A stretch of DNA of 64,000 bases. Origin: Pachysolen tannophilus NRRL Y-2460 (lineage: Eukaryota > Ascomycota > Pichiomycetes > Alaninales > Pachysolenaceae). The translations under genes were made by a program, and so were the position numbers. Positions 8,153 through 18,625 of this stretch are shown here, piece after piece. Every line of letters begins with the position of its first letter. Position 1 is the stretch's first letter. The stretch spans positions 971,696 through 1,035,695 of the forward strand of contig KV454012.1 of NCBI GenBank assembly GCA_001661245.1, in the 5' to 3' direction. The notes beneath the pieces are model-generated. The model was given only the letters and a program-made list of their open reading frames with translations. It did not search any database and was not told the origin of the DNA.

Positions 8153-10756
8153 CTAATAAAGATCTGAATCCTCTTCAACATCACCATACATCCAACAACC
8201 TATATGCTTTCTTTTAGCCTCGTTTTCTAATTTGATCAATTCTTCCCATTCAGCTTTCAACAACTTTTCATAATCGTTTAGATCTTTTTTGACAATTGCC
8301 AATCCTTTTTCAACGAGTTGTCTATTTATTGAAACATTATTCTTTCCAGGAGCACTGACTACAGGGTAATCGTATAATACAACATTGCAATCAACATCAG
8401 GCTTTGAACTATCATTATACTTAACAGCAACTAATGAATCAGTTTCAGTAAGTTCAAACACAGTATCAATAAAATCATCCAAGTATGGAGGTGGTGGAAC
8501 TTTCAATAAGGACAAATCTGCAGAATGCAATTGAGTGGGACAAGAAGATGTGGAATAATTAGATGGCAATTCATAAATATCTTTTGATGAAACTTTTTGG
8601 ATAAGACCATAATCAATTCTTTGGACTTCATATTCAAATTTTGAATGCGACAAAACTTTGGCTCTGTAAAACTTCTCTGATTCTGGATCTTTTATAGCTA
8701 TAACTTCATTTCTCTTAGGTGATCTAGATATTGCCATTTTTGACAGCAAATATGAACGCATTGCATCTTGAATCTTTTTGAAATTTTCATTTTCTTCATT
8801 TTTCAAATGAAAGAAAATAGTTCCTGTCTTGGAAATATCTTTAACATCAACATTAAGGAATTTTGGTTCCAATTCTAGTTTTTGAACTCTACTATTGATT
8901 TTGTCAACAGAGTTTTCTGCTGTTGAATCATAATGTACCCACAAACCAACTTTATTAGTTTGAGCCTCTTCCTGGGCTTGAGTTAATTCAGAAGCAAATC
9001 CAGTTTGATTAATCGATGGCTCATGAATCTTTGCCAAACCTTGGAGAAGCAAAGAATGTTGTAATGGAAGACTTTGATTTTGGGAAAATAAATTACCAAC
9101 AAAAGCACCAGTGTTATCAGTTTTATAAACAGAGATGTTGACGTCTCTTTGCAAATATTTTTTAACAACGTAGTTCAATGCCTGTTTGGAGAGATCCAAA
9201 TCATTATTTGATACATTAGCTAACCCTCCTAATACCAACACCATTCTTATTGATTCACGAGGTAAGAAGATAACAAATCTATTGTATTTGATAACTTTTT
9301 CCACAATTGCAGGAATGCTATTTCTTGATTTAAAAGTGTTCAAAAATGCTGCAGCACGAGTTTTCTCTTCACTTGCCTCTATGACTTTACCCTTTTCTGG
9401 GGCCTTACCGTAAATACCTTTCTTATTTTTCTTTGCAGTTTCTTGTAATTCAACGAGTAAATCCCAATTTGGTGCTCTATCAACATCTCCAGCTCTATGA
9501 TTGATAACTGAAGCATAACCGGATTCCACAATCGATTCAGACAAATTTTTACCATTTGACAAAGAAACGGTTACTAATGGTCTCTCTTCAAAATTTTCAG
9601 ATTTTGGTCTGATAGCAACGATATTGAGAGATATCTTTTTACCAATAATCTTTTTACGAACAAACTCACGAGCATCTGAGATAAATGCAACAGTTGCTGG
9701 GTCATTTTGACGCGGCGAACGTAATGATGCCAATTGGACTGTTATTTCCTCATCATTATCAAGGTAAACATTTAAAGTCTCAGCACTGATAACTTTGCTA
9801 ACTACCGCTGAAAATTTAGCACCCACCTTGACCACTGATGATGATGAAATAGCCAGCGAATGAGTAGAAGATAAAGGCAGTGGAACCGCTGACCATTTAC
9901 CTTTTTTAGAACTTTTTGCCTCTTGGAGTATATTACGTAAAACGGACATATTTGATGCTCCCAAGATAATAGATTGTCTATCATCCACTTCAGCTAAACC
10001 TTCTTTAAGTAATCTTTGTGAAAGATTGGTACCTGTATTTGAAGCAACATCTGAATCATTTGAAATCTGTGCAATTGGGATCCCATTGGACAATTCACCC
10101 AAGAAGTTAACCTTAATTTTATGAGCCATATAAAAAAGTTCAATATAGTATTTTACCTGTTGAGAGTAAGGCTCCACATCTGGAGCCCTCACACCAGCGA
10201 TATTTACCAATAGCTCTGCATGTTCATATTTCTTCAACAACACTGTAATTTTCAATCTATCACCCGACAATACTCTTTCTACAATAGCATCATATGGCTT
10301 AACTTTAGATTTTTCCAATTCAGCTTCTGTTAACGAATTCCTAACTTCAACAATTTTCACTTTATCATCCCATAAACCTAAACCACGGGTCTTAGCCAAA
10401 TCTTCTGCATCTTTTAAATTAGATGCTTCCATTTCATCGACTCTGTCACGAACTTTAGCACCACCATTCGCTACAATATATTGACCCAAATCTCCGTGAA
10501 CTCTAGATTCACATTCACCAAACTCTCGTCCAGAAGCTGTAATATTGGAAACTTTACATTTAACCACCTGATTAATCACGGATTCTCGCAAAAACTCTTT
10601 GGATTCAAAAGCATATTTCTCATTATTTCTTGGTGCCTGAATATGCGATAACGTAACAATACGTTCAGTTGGTGAAGTTTTACCCTTATGGCCAGGATTC
10701 ACCAAAACAAGAGTATCACCGGATAAAACGTTTATAACTTTACCAAAGAAAGACAT
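8153..10756 (-). CDS. SND1: Tudor staphylococcal-nuclease protein (SND1/Tudor-SN)
   Basis: An 867-residue protein with the layout of Tudor-SN: four staphylococcal-nuclease-like repeats (about 1-135, 155-290, 310-470 and 490-640), a Tudor domain around 695-760 (AIKDPESEKFYRAKV through VQRIDYG), and a C-terminal partial nuclease repeat ending in GCWMYGDVEED. Each repeat opens with the usual pattern of a strand leading to a V-L-S-G-D-like turn (VINVLSGDTLVLV, VERVLSGDRLKITV). Relatives act in RNA metabolism, stress granules and gene regulation. S. cerevisiae lacks it as far as I know. The first ATG giving MSFFGKV was chosen; an upstream in-frame TTG is not a likely start. It is convergent with CLU1, with 273 bases between stops. 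Confidence 0.93.
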   Translation of the reverse strand: MSFFGKVINVLSGDTLVLVNPGHKGKTSPTERIVTLSHIQAPRNNEKYAFESKEFLRESVINQVVKCKVSNITASGREFGECESRVHGDLGQYIVANGGAKVRDRVDEMEASNLKDAEDLAKTRGLGLWDDKVKIVEVRNSLTEAELEKSKVKPYDAIVERVLSGDRLKITVLLKKYEHAELLVNIAGVRAPDVEPYSQQVKYYIELFYMAHKIKVNFLGELSNGIPIAQISNDSDVASNTGTNLSQRLLKEGLAEVDDRQSIILGASNMSVLRNILQEAKSSKKGKWSAVPLPLSSTHSLAISSSSVVKVGAKFSAVVSKVISAETLNVYLDNDEEITVQLASLRSPRQNDPATVAFISDAREFVRKKIIGKKISLNIVAIRPKSENFEERPLVTVSLSNGKNLSESIVESGYASVINHRAGDVDRAPNWDLLVELQETAKKNKKGIYGKAPEKGKVIEASEEKTRAAAFLNTFKSRNSIPAIVEKVIKYNRFVIFLPRESIRMVLVLGGLANVSNNDLDLSKQALNYVVKKYLQRDVNISVYKTDNTGAFVGNLFSQNQSLPLQHSLLLQGLAKIHEPSINQTGFASELTQAQEEAQTNKVGLWVHYDSTAENSVDKINSRVQKLELEPKFLNVDVKDISKTGTIFFHLKNEENENFKKIQDAMRSYLLSKMAISRSPKRNEVIAIKDPESEKFYRAKVLSHSKFEYEVQRIDYGLIQKVSSKDIYELPSNYSTSSCPTQLHSADLSLLKVPPPPYLDDFIDTVFELTETDSLVAVKYNDSSKPDVDCNVVLYDYPVVSAPGKNNVSINRQLVEKGLAIVKKDLNDYEKLLKAEWEELIKLENEAKRKHIGCWMYGDVEEDSDLY

Positions 10757-13700
10757 CAAAGACAAAAAAGTTCAACAATAAAATGAAATAAACAACGAAC
10801 AAAAACAAAAAACAAAAAATTTTTTTTGTTTTTTAAAGAAACTGTCTTAGTTCGTTTGCTGATTTGTATTGAAGTTAAGTTACCGTTCAATTCAATAATA
10901 CCACAATTCAAAATATAGTTGAACAATTAGGTCCATGCGACCAATCCACTGAAAAATTTGTCCAAAAAAGGAAATTGGAAAGCCGCACACGACACACACT
11001 GTTTTGGTCCGCGGCTCAACTAACCTTACTTACCCACTGATAGGACCAGAAACCATCGATGAATTCACTAGATCATTAATCAAGTGGTTAATCAGATAGT
11101 GGATCAAGTAATAACATCTGTTGAGTGCTGAGTGTTACTGCCTTTTGGAGTTTTTTTTTCTAATTTTTTAGTTTTACTTTTTTCTTCTCTACTTTTGCCA
11201 TATTTATGACTATATTATATATTTATTTATGTCCAAGCAATTAGCGAACTGAAAGCTAAAGATTTCGAAACTAAGATAAGTTCTAGATTCACTTTACGGA
11301 ACAGGTGATAATATCAATATACAGAGACAGAGAGAGCCGCAGGTATTGAGACTGAACAGACAGCTCAATTGAATTACTTATTTATATTAATTGAGAAGTA
11401 ATTAATTGCATGGCCATAATTGCCCGAATTTGGTATTTTTCACTAAATATAACTAAAACTAATTTTTACATTGTTGGAAAATGTGCATCAAATTAGAGAC
11501 TAATATTAAATAAGTAAATGAACTAAGGTAAGGGATATTAAACTAAGGTTTTCAACTATATATCTATCATATATATATATAATTTACCTGAAATTTTACC
11601 AAATCATGTATGGCTCCATTTCTTTGCCGAATTTGATTTCTCGAAGGTATATTCTCACCTTCTTTGAAGTTCAATTAAGACTGGATCAAGTAATTGAATG
11701 TTTGATTTTTTAACTATTTAATTCTTTATTTTTTTTTATTATATGCAGACATTTGTAATGCTTCTCATAAGCTTTTAATATAGTTGCATTCAAAAACTAT
11801 CATGATTACTTTAAGTCTTCTAATTCAGCTTTCATAGAAAAGTATTTTTATTTATTTATTTATTTTTTTTTATTTTAATCACGTTCAAGTAATTATTTGG
11901 TACTTAATAAAAAATGTAACTTTATGATATTCAGCGTGAATTCATTTAACCTTAACCTAAAAATCAAATCGTTTAGCATTGGTAAACCTACAATATCACG
12001 TGACCTAAAGAGTATTTTTTATCAAATGCTTTTAGTTGGGTTTAATGGTTTACATTTATATTGAACTAGGTTATTATTATGTTGATCCAATATGGTGAAG
12101 AGAAAATATTTTTTTTTCCCATATGTAACATAAACTAATTCTTAATATGATAGGTAGACTTTTGAATTAATTTAGAGCCATGAAGCTGCTATGGCCCTGC
12201 TCGATAGAGATTTTCTTTAAAACTTCAAAAAGGTGCCAAGCAGTTTTCAAGGAGTTTAACCTATTGTTAGACGCCAAGTAATTAAATCTCACAAGAAAAG
12301 AAAGTAGAGAAAGGAAGCAATAGGCTTTTTACAGATTTTTGTGAAAAATAAGTAACCTATTTTTCCAAAATCTTTGTCACAGAGTCAAATCAAAAGAACA
12401 AGCAAAAATTTTCAGATCGAATAGAATCAAATGGAATCGATTCGAATCATCATCATCTCTTTTTCCTTGTATCTCAAATTTTGATTTGATATAAATCAAT
12501 CACTTTTGAGCGCGTCAACTTGATAACATCATTTCTTTTCCTGATTCAGACATATATAGTATATGCGTATAATATATCTTTGATGCAAAAAGGTGTCTGC
12601 TCTTTCTCGATGGTGTACTCCTCCAGTAATGCATTAAAAAAAGCAAGGGATTTTTTTTTTTTTTTTTTTTTTGCTTCTTTGGTGATGTCAAGTACATTAA
12701 GACGTCTTTGCAAGTAGTTATGCATCCAATAAATGTTCTTGCAAAAATGATTTACTGTAGGGTCCACTCCTTTTAGTGTTCAAGTTTAATGATAATTTCC
12801 AACTATGTTCCCAAAAGAATCAAAAACTGAAAACTTTATTTCACAATTATTTGCAGCTTTACACCATATACAGCTTAATTTTCGTTCAACATTTCTAATC
12901 TTTTAACAAAATACACATAAAAAAAGAAAAAAAAAAAGAAATTTCACATTTAATACCTTTATTAAAGTTTAACCGTACAGCTTTAAGGCAGCTTGCGGCT
13001 GTCAAACTTCAAACTGTAGTTTTCCTTAATTTTATCTTTAACAGATTTAGTTTGGCAGAGGATTAATCGGGTGAACCAGATTCTAGAAAATAAAAGTTTT
13101 TGAAACACGATTTTCAAGAAACTTTTTGGGACCTGGGTGGTACTAATTGTATAAACTGATTGGTTGTGCAAAGGGTCTTTTCGTCGTCTACTCGTTTATA
13201 TGTTCCAACAGTAGCAAATCCTTGTTCGGAAAGAACCCGACATGAGACATAAAGAATAGAGAGAGAAAAAAAAAGAAACGACAAAAAAGAAAAAAAAAAA
13301 TTTAACGAAATTTTTTTTAGTCGAAAGCTTATGCGCGAACATTAATGATCTACACTTTTTCTTGTTTTACACTATATTCGATAGTTTATGAATAAACTTT
13401 TTTTATTACTGATTCAATTTGAACAGAAAATTTCCTGATCGATAAGGCCCCCTTTGAGTAACTACAAAAAAAAAAAAAGGCAGTTAGCTGAAAAAAGAGC
13501 AACTACAAGAGGTGGAATTCTGTAAAATTACTTTATTAAGTTATTGGTTAACAGTGTATTATTGTTAGAAATTGCTAGAAGTAAGAAGGTTTATTAAAAG
13601 CTTTCTTATTTTTTATTTCAAAATTTTTTTTTCATTTTTGTTTCTCTTTTTACGGAACAAAAGATTATGTTTCGATGGCAACAGGGGAAAGTGTCTCCTT

Positions 13701-14736
13701 GCTTGAGCATGGCTTTTATTTCTTCATCATGACAAATTGCTTGCCTACAATATTTAAAAAAAAAATAAAATTACGAGCTACTACATACTGGGACTCCTCT
13801 GACGTGTTGTAAAGTTGAAGTACAACTGCCTTAATGTATAATGTATGTTTATTTTAGGAAACCATACTTCCCGCCACTTCACAAGTCTGGTAACTGAAAG
13901 GTGAAAAAGAAAAATAAAAAAAAATAAAAAAAAAATAGGTGAATCTAAGCGGCCACCGTTTCTGTATTTTGATTTTGCTTCAATTATATAACCCTGGTTG
14001 CAGAACTTCTGTCATATTCCTAGATTTAGATATGGTGTCATTTCTTAAGTTTTGTTTGTTTACGTTTAAAGCTACTCGGTTTTTTTGAAATTTGAACTGA
14101 GTGTTTCACGAATACCATACTAGATCTTTCTGAGTTTTTCAGTGATATCATTATTGCTATTTAAAGTAGTTATGCTCAACAAATGTACCTTATACAACTT
14201 CAACCAAAAAGTGCAAGTAATTTATTTTAGACCGCTCTAGCTCAAATCAGTATTTAAAGATCTACAGCCATCTTTTGTAGCTGTTTACATTCTTAATGCA
14301 TTTTTGTTAACAACAAGCATAACTCTTGTCAAATGTTTCCCGAAACTTGCATCAAATTTTTGCTTATTGGTCCATAAAACACGTACACGAAAGCTTTCGT
14401 TTGTATCTAAGTATTAAACAAATATGCATAGTTATGCACGGTTACGCATAAAAATTTTCACGAAACTTTAACTTAAATAAGCGCAACGCTTTTAAGGTTT
14501 TTCTTTTTTTTTTTTTTGCAGAATTTCAATAGAGACCAACAAACTTCTTCTTTTCACTGGCATCCGCAAAAAGAAAAAAAAACTTGGATTGCACAATTCC
14601 CGAAGCACAAAAAAATAAAAAATTATATATATAGAAAAAAAACTCGTACCTTTTTTCTTTAAGACATTTTATATTAGTTTATTCATTAATTTGTTCAAAG
14701 TCGATATAGTCTACTGGATAGGTATTTGATTTAGTC
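10757..14736. promoter_or_regulatory. 4-kb non-coding region upstream of SND1 and the adhesin-like gene
   Basis: No open frame, tRNA or RNA gene is supported. Its length and position suggest a large promoter for the cell-wall gene at 14737, as is common for regulated adhesins, plus the SND1 promoter at the left end. Notable content: AGCCGCA at 10981, 11334 and (reverse) 12994; a TCACGTGA E-box at 11996-12003; CAAGTAATT at 11687, 11886, 12275 and 14215, all in one orientation, with related AAGTAATT at 11396 and AATTACTT at 11372; CACGAAA boxes at 14386 and 14459; a triple TAYGCA repeat at 14421-14450; and a TATATATA element near 14623. Confidence 0.55.
14386..14465 (+). promoter_or_regulatory. 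Cluster of SCB-like CACGAAA boxes and a triple TAYGCA repeat
   Basis: CACGAAA occurs at 14386-14392 and 14459-14465; it is the consensus of the Swi4/Swi6 cell-cycle box. The first is embedded in the perfect 14-bp palindrome ACGAAAGCTTTCGT (14387-14400). Between them, 14421-14450 consists of three 10-base units each carrying TATGCA or TACGCA, that is, one per DNA turn. The cluster lies 270-350 bases upstream of the adhesin ATG. Factor assignment is inference. Confidence 0.45.
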
Positions 14737-16668
14737 ATGAAGCTTCGTTTGTTTCTTCTGGCTTTGTCATTATTGACGGCAAATGCCCAAGGTTATACTA
14801 TTAACATTTTTAATAGCTCTTCCTCGGCTCTCGCCCCAGCAGGTAATTCAGAGTCGGGAACAGCAACAAGTACAACTACAGTATTGATAACTTTAACACC
14901 ATCATCTTCAAGCTCTTTAGTTCACTCAACTTCTCTTGGAGCAGCAGTTGAAGTCACGTCTTCTTCTGAATCTTCAGCATCAACTGTTGCCGCTGAAGGT
15001 ACTTCAACAGCTTCAACTGGATCTTCAGCTTCAGCTCTTGCCGCTGAAGGTACTTCAACAACAACATCAACTGGAACTGAATCTTCAGCATCAACTGTTG
15101 CCGCTGAAGGTACTTCAACAACATCAACTGGAACTGAATCTTCAGCTTCAACTGTCGCTGCGGAAAGTACTTCAACAACATCAACTGGAACTGAATCTTC
15201 AGCTTCTACTGTCGCTGCGGAAAGTACTTCAACAGCATCAGGATCTTCAGCTTCGGCTCTTGCAGCTGAAGGTACTTCAACAACTGAAACTGGAGTCTTT
15301 GGAACTACAACAGTTACAATCACTTCATGTTCAAACAACCTGTGTTCCACATCTACAGCCACAACAGGTTACACAGTTGTCACAACTACTATTTATGGTA
15401 CTGAAACATCATACACAACTTACTGTCCATTAACAGCAACTGGAAGCGCTACCGTTGCCCCAGCTTCTGTTGAGGTTGTAACTGTAACTGCAACTGAAAC
15501 TACTGTCATCCCAACTACTTATGAGTCAGCTGGTTCTACTTACTCTACAGTAGCCACTACAGGTGTTGAAGTTGTCACTGTTACTATTTATGGAACAGAA
15601 ACCAGTTACACTACATACTGTCCATTGACTTATACAAGTACCGTTGCTCTGGAAGCCCTGACTGCAGCAAGCACTTACACAACAGTTGTTCCGGCTTCTA
15701 GTACCACTGTTTTCACAACCACTTATAGTTCAAGTGGATCTACTTATACTTCTACTGTTACAACTGGTGTTGAAGTTGTAACTGTAACTATTGATGAAAC
15801 TGTCACTATTTACACAACTTATTGTCCATTGACTGCTACTTCGGTAGTTACCAGCAGTGCTGCCAGTTCATCAAAGGCTACTGCTACTGTTGCTGCTGCT
15901 GCTACAACGGCTGAATCCGAGGAATCAGTTTACACATACACTACAACTGTTTACGCTCCATCCACCACAGTCTTCCCAACAAGTTATTCGTCAGCAGGTA
16001 CTACTCTTTCTTCAACAGTTACCACTGGTGTCACTGTTGTAACTGAAACAATTGAAGAAGTCATCACTATTTACACAACGTATTGTCCATTATCAAAGAT
16101 CTCAGTTGTTACAACCACATCAACAAGTGCTGAGCAATTCATTTACAGTGCCGGCGCATCTTCAACTGCATCTTCAACTGCTACTTTAGCGGCTGCTGAA
16201 GCAACAGCAACAGCAGCTCCTGCATCATCTTCAGCAACTGTCAAACTGACTCTGAGTAGTTCAGAAACTGAAACTACAACTGTTTCATCGGCTACAGGTG
16301 GCAGCGCTACTGCAAGTGAAGCAACAGAAAGTTCAACTAAAACTGCTGCTTTAGTTGAAGGTGGTATTATTGGTGAAAGTATAACAACTACAAGCTCAAG
16401 TGGAGCAACTGCAGAAACTTCTTCTGAAGCTTCTGCTACTGAAGCTGCTGAAGCTACCGCAACTGCAGCAACCGCTACTGAAAGTTCCACAGAAACTATC
16501 TCCACCACAGTAAGTACTTCTCCTGCATCATCATTAGTAACATCTATTTCAGGCAATTACTCCAGCTCTAGCGCAGTTGCCTCTGTTTCGGAAGGTTCGG
16601 GTGCTGTTGTTAAATCAAGCGTTTCTGCCTTACTCGGTCTCTTGGCCCTTGGATTTTTGATGATATAA
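14737..16668 (+). CDS. GPI-anchored Ser/Thr-rich cell-wall protein (adhesin-like)
   Basis: A 643-residue protein with a signal peptide (MKLRLFLLALSLLTANA), a Ser/Thr/Ala-rich body and a C-terminal hydrophobic tail (SALLGLLALGFLMI). The tail follows small residues (EGSGAVVKSS) and so is a likely GPI-anchor signal. The N-terminal third has six tandem copies of a 17-19 residue unit (SSASTVAAEGTSTTSTGTE type). The middle has four copies of a longer Thr-rich block ending in YTTYCPL (about residues 213-232, 246-297, 312-365 and 398-452), the first preceded by TSCSNNLC. These cysteine-containing YTTYCPL blocks resemble those of Candida and Saccharomyces wall proteins such as the Eap1/Hwp1 and Flo groups. 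No folded N-terminal binding domain is visible, so it may be a structural wall protein rather than an adhesin. CTG codons here sit in Ser/Thr runs, fitting CUG=Ser. Codon use is much less AT-biased than in its neighbours. Confidence 0.85.
   Translation: MKLRLFLLALSLLTANAQGYTINIFNSSSSALAPAGNSESGTATSTTTVLITLTPSSSSSLVHSTSLGAAVEVTSSSESSASTVAAEGTSTASTGSSASALAAEGTSTTTSTGTESSASTVAAEGTSTTSTGTESSASTVAAESTSTTSTGTESSASTVAAESTSTASGSSASALAAEGTSTTETGVFGTTTVTITSCSNNLCSTSTATTGYTVVTTTIYGTETSYTTYCPLTATGSATVAPASVEVVTVTATETTVIPTTYESAGSTYSTVATTGVEVVTVTIYGTETSYTTYCPLTYTSTVALEALTAASTYTTVVPASSTTVFTTTYSSSGSTYTSTVTTGVEVVTVTIDETVTIYTTYCPLTATSVVTSSAASSSKATATVAAAATTAESEESVYTYTTTVYAPSTTVFPTSYSSAGTTLSSTVTTGVTVVTETIEEVITIYTTYCPLSKISVVTTTSTSAEQFIYSAGASSTASSTATLAAAEATATAAPASSSATVKLTLSSSETETTTVSSATGGSATASEATESSTKTAALVEGGIIGESITTTSSSGATAETSSEASATEAAEATATAATATESSTETISTTVSTSPASSLVTSISGNYSSSSAVASVSEGSGAVVKSSVSALLGLLALGFLMI
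14968..15294 (+). repeat. In-gene tandem repeat, six units of about 51-60 bp
   Basis: Six near-identical units encode (E)SSAS(T/A)(V/L)AAE(G/S)TST... Most variation between units is in the Thr/Ser spacer. Such arrays expand and contract by recombination, so allele length probably varies between strains, and an assembly from short reads may have the wrong copy number. Confidence 0.85.
15373..16092 (+). repeat. In-gene diverged repeat of YTTYCPL blocks (four units)
   Basis: Four blocks end in YTTYCPL (Cys near residues 230, 295, 363 and 450). The last three share a T-x-F/I-x-T-x-Y-x-S-x-G start and GVEVVTVTI-like middle. They have diverged more than the upstream short repeats, so they are older. 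The cysteines may form disulphides in the wall. Confidence 0.8.
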
Positions 16669-17603
16669 ACAGATTAAAAAAAAAAGTGATTTCATTTTTC
16701 TTTGAAATTCTTGATTCAAATAATTTTTTTCATTTTTCATGCAAATTGTATTTCTACAAAATAATACTACTAATAGGTATTAATAATGGTATGGTTAGGT
16801 TTGCTTTGCAATTGGTTGTATTTTTAGATGAAATGTTTCATTCAATTAAAGAATTATCATCTTTACAACTTTTGTTCATTGATACCGTTTTTTTCAAACT
16901 TTTAACAAACATCTTGTAACATTACTGGCATTCCAGTTTCAATTGTCCGGTTTAATTTTCAACTATTTTCTTTACAGTTATTCCAATATATTGATTTTTA
17001 TTTTTATTTTTATTTTTTTTTTTTTCACATTTGAAATCTTCTTTTTCTTGGAATTCAAAATAACCATTTACATGATGGTTTTATTGACACAAGTCATTCC
17101 ATCAACGGTGAAAAACCACTGCTACCACATTTTTCTGTTTCTTAAACTTTACGGTTTTTGTTTCAACTTTTACTTATTTTAGACAAGTTTTTCTTTTTGT
17201 CTCTTAATAATTGTACATGCTTTTTCTTTTTCTAAACAGTTTCAAAAATCTTTTTTTTTTATTCTTTTTTCTGTTAGATAGGGAAGTTCTTTCGCTTCAT
17301 ACCTATTTTTTTCTTCTTTATATTTGTGCCTTAATTCATAATTTTTATAGATGAAACAAATTATCCATTCAATAAATCGGTACTAAACATCTGTTCTGAA
17401 AATGAAAAATCTTGTAAAAAATTACATCAAGCAAACAATGGTAGTGTGTTCTGAATTAAAAAAGTTTTTTGGGTCATAATATGGTCCAGAAGAATATGAA
17501 GATGGAGATGGAGAATGGATGGGTGACTGATGTCTTTTAATGAGGTAGAGAGATAGCGTTCTTATCTTGATGAACGTATATAGAAGTTAGATAGAGGTCG
17601 GTC
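16669..17603. other. Intergenic region, adhesin 3' end and POP5 promoter
   Basis: This is T-rich on the plus strand with several short T-rich open frames that encode only Phe/Leu/Ile-rich junk. I see no RNA gene, repeat or clear regulatory site. The last 100 bases before the POP5 ATG are more mixed in composition. Confidence 0.5.
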
Positions 17604-18146
17604 ATGGTTCGTCTTAAGACTCGTTATATTTTATTTGAGATATTGTATCCATTTGAAGCTTCTTCCGATAAAGTGATTCTGGAACCTGAGACTTTATTAT
17701 CACTTCATCAACCTTCACCAAGTTCTATTACAAATAAATTATTGATTCAACTGGTAAGACAGTCTTTACTGGATCATTTTGGTGACTATGGAACAGGGAC
17801 AGCAGGAACCTCGTTGGTGATAAAGTATTTTTCTCCAAGGACATCTACTGGGATTTTAAGAGTCTCCAGAGATTTTTATAGGTATATATGTGCCTCTTTG
17901 ATGCTTATTAAAAAAATTGATGGTAAAGATGTAATAATAAGAGTAGTGAGGGTTAGTGGTACAATCAAGAAATGTGAGATGGCAGCGATTAAAAGGAATA
18001 AGGATTTTATAAATCTGTTGAAAAAAAATGAATTAGGTGGGTTAGAACTGATGTTTGGGTCTGCTTCTGCTTCTGTTTCTGCTGTTGATGAAGAAATTAA
18101 AAACCTGGATGCTTATATAACAGATCAGGATATAATAGAAGAATAA
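17604..18146 (+). CDS. POP5: RNase P / RNase MRP protein subunit Pop5
   Basis: A 180-residue protein starting MVRLKTRYILFEILYP, almost identical to the start of Pop5 in other yeasts. It goes on to FGDYGTG, IKYFSPRTSTGILRVSRDFY and VVRVSGTIKKCEMAAIKRN, the conserved core of the family. Pop5 is shared by nuclear RNase P (5' end processing of tRNA) and RNase MRP (rRNA processing), where it pairs with Rpp1. Length is normal (173 in S. cerevisiae). CTG at 17769-17771 encodes residue 56, where S. cerevisiae has Ser (SLSLNLGDYG). The gene is convergent with PRP45; the stop codons are about 75 bases apart. The C-terminal acidic tail is variable in the family. Confidence 0.96.
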   Translation: MVRLKTRYILFEILYPFEASSDKVILEPETLLSLHQPSPSSITNKLLIQLVRQSLLDHFGDYGTGTAGTSLVIKYFSPRTSTGILRVSRDFYRYICASLMLIKKIDGKDVIIRVVRVSGTIKKCEMAAIKRNKDFINLLKKNELGGLELMFGSASASVSAVDEEIKNLDAYITDQDIIEE

Positions 18147-18221
18147 ATATATATTATACAATATTGAATTTTTGTAATAGATATAATTAATACTATACAT
18201 ATACATAAACTACATAGATAA

Positions 18222-18592
18222 TCATTCCCATCTCGATTTTTTTTTCATAGAGCCTTGTGTTTGAAGACCAGATCTCTTCTTCCCATGATCTTCATCGTGT
18301 TCGGTAAGAGAAACTCCATCATCTTTTTCAAATTGTACAGGACCTGATCTGGCTTCTGATTTTTCAACGGGAATTGTGTTTGATTTTTTTGAAGAATCAT
18401 AGTCAGTAGCACGATCCTCAGCATAACTTGCTTCATAATCCGTATTATAATTATTATCAATTCTTGGCCTGTAAATACTATTAACCGCTTCCTGAGCAGC
18501 AAATAATGGTTTGTCATAAATTTGATCATCTGATGATTTAGCATTTGAACTTGCAGCTTTTAAAAACAATCTCGAATCAAAATGTGATTCTA

Positions 18593-18625
<33 letters not shown>

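Noticed and set aside
12420-12470. GATTCGAATC near 12439 as a tRNA B box
   Set aside because: The flanking five bases cannot form a T stem, and no acceptor or anticodon arm can be drawn around it.
14500-14525. Pyrimidine tract plus TTTGCAG as the acceptor of a leader intron before the wall gene
   Set aside because: No TACTAAC-like branch site lies in the preceding 60 bases and no donor can be chosen; the start codon needs no splicing.
10757-14736. A hidden gene, transposon remnant or subtelomeric element in the 4-kb gap
   Set aside because: I found no open frame above noise, no terminal repeats, and no recognisable reverse-transcriptase or transposase motif; promoter DNA explains it better.
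14922-16556. Long antisense and alternate-frame open frames within the wall-protein gene
   Set aside because: They are reflections of the repetitive Ser/Thr codons; they lack start context and any family similarity.
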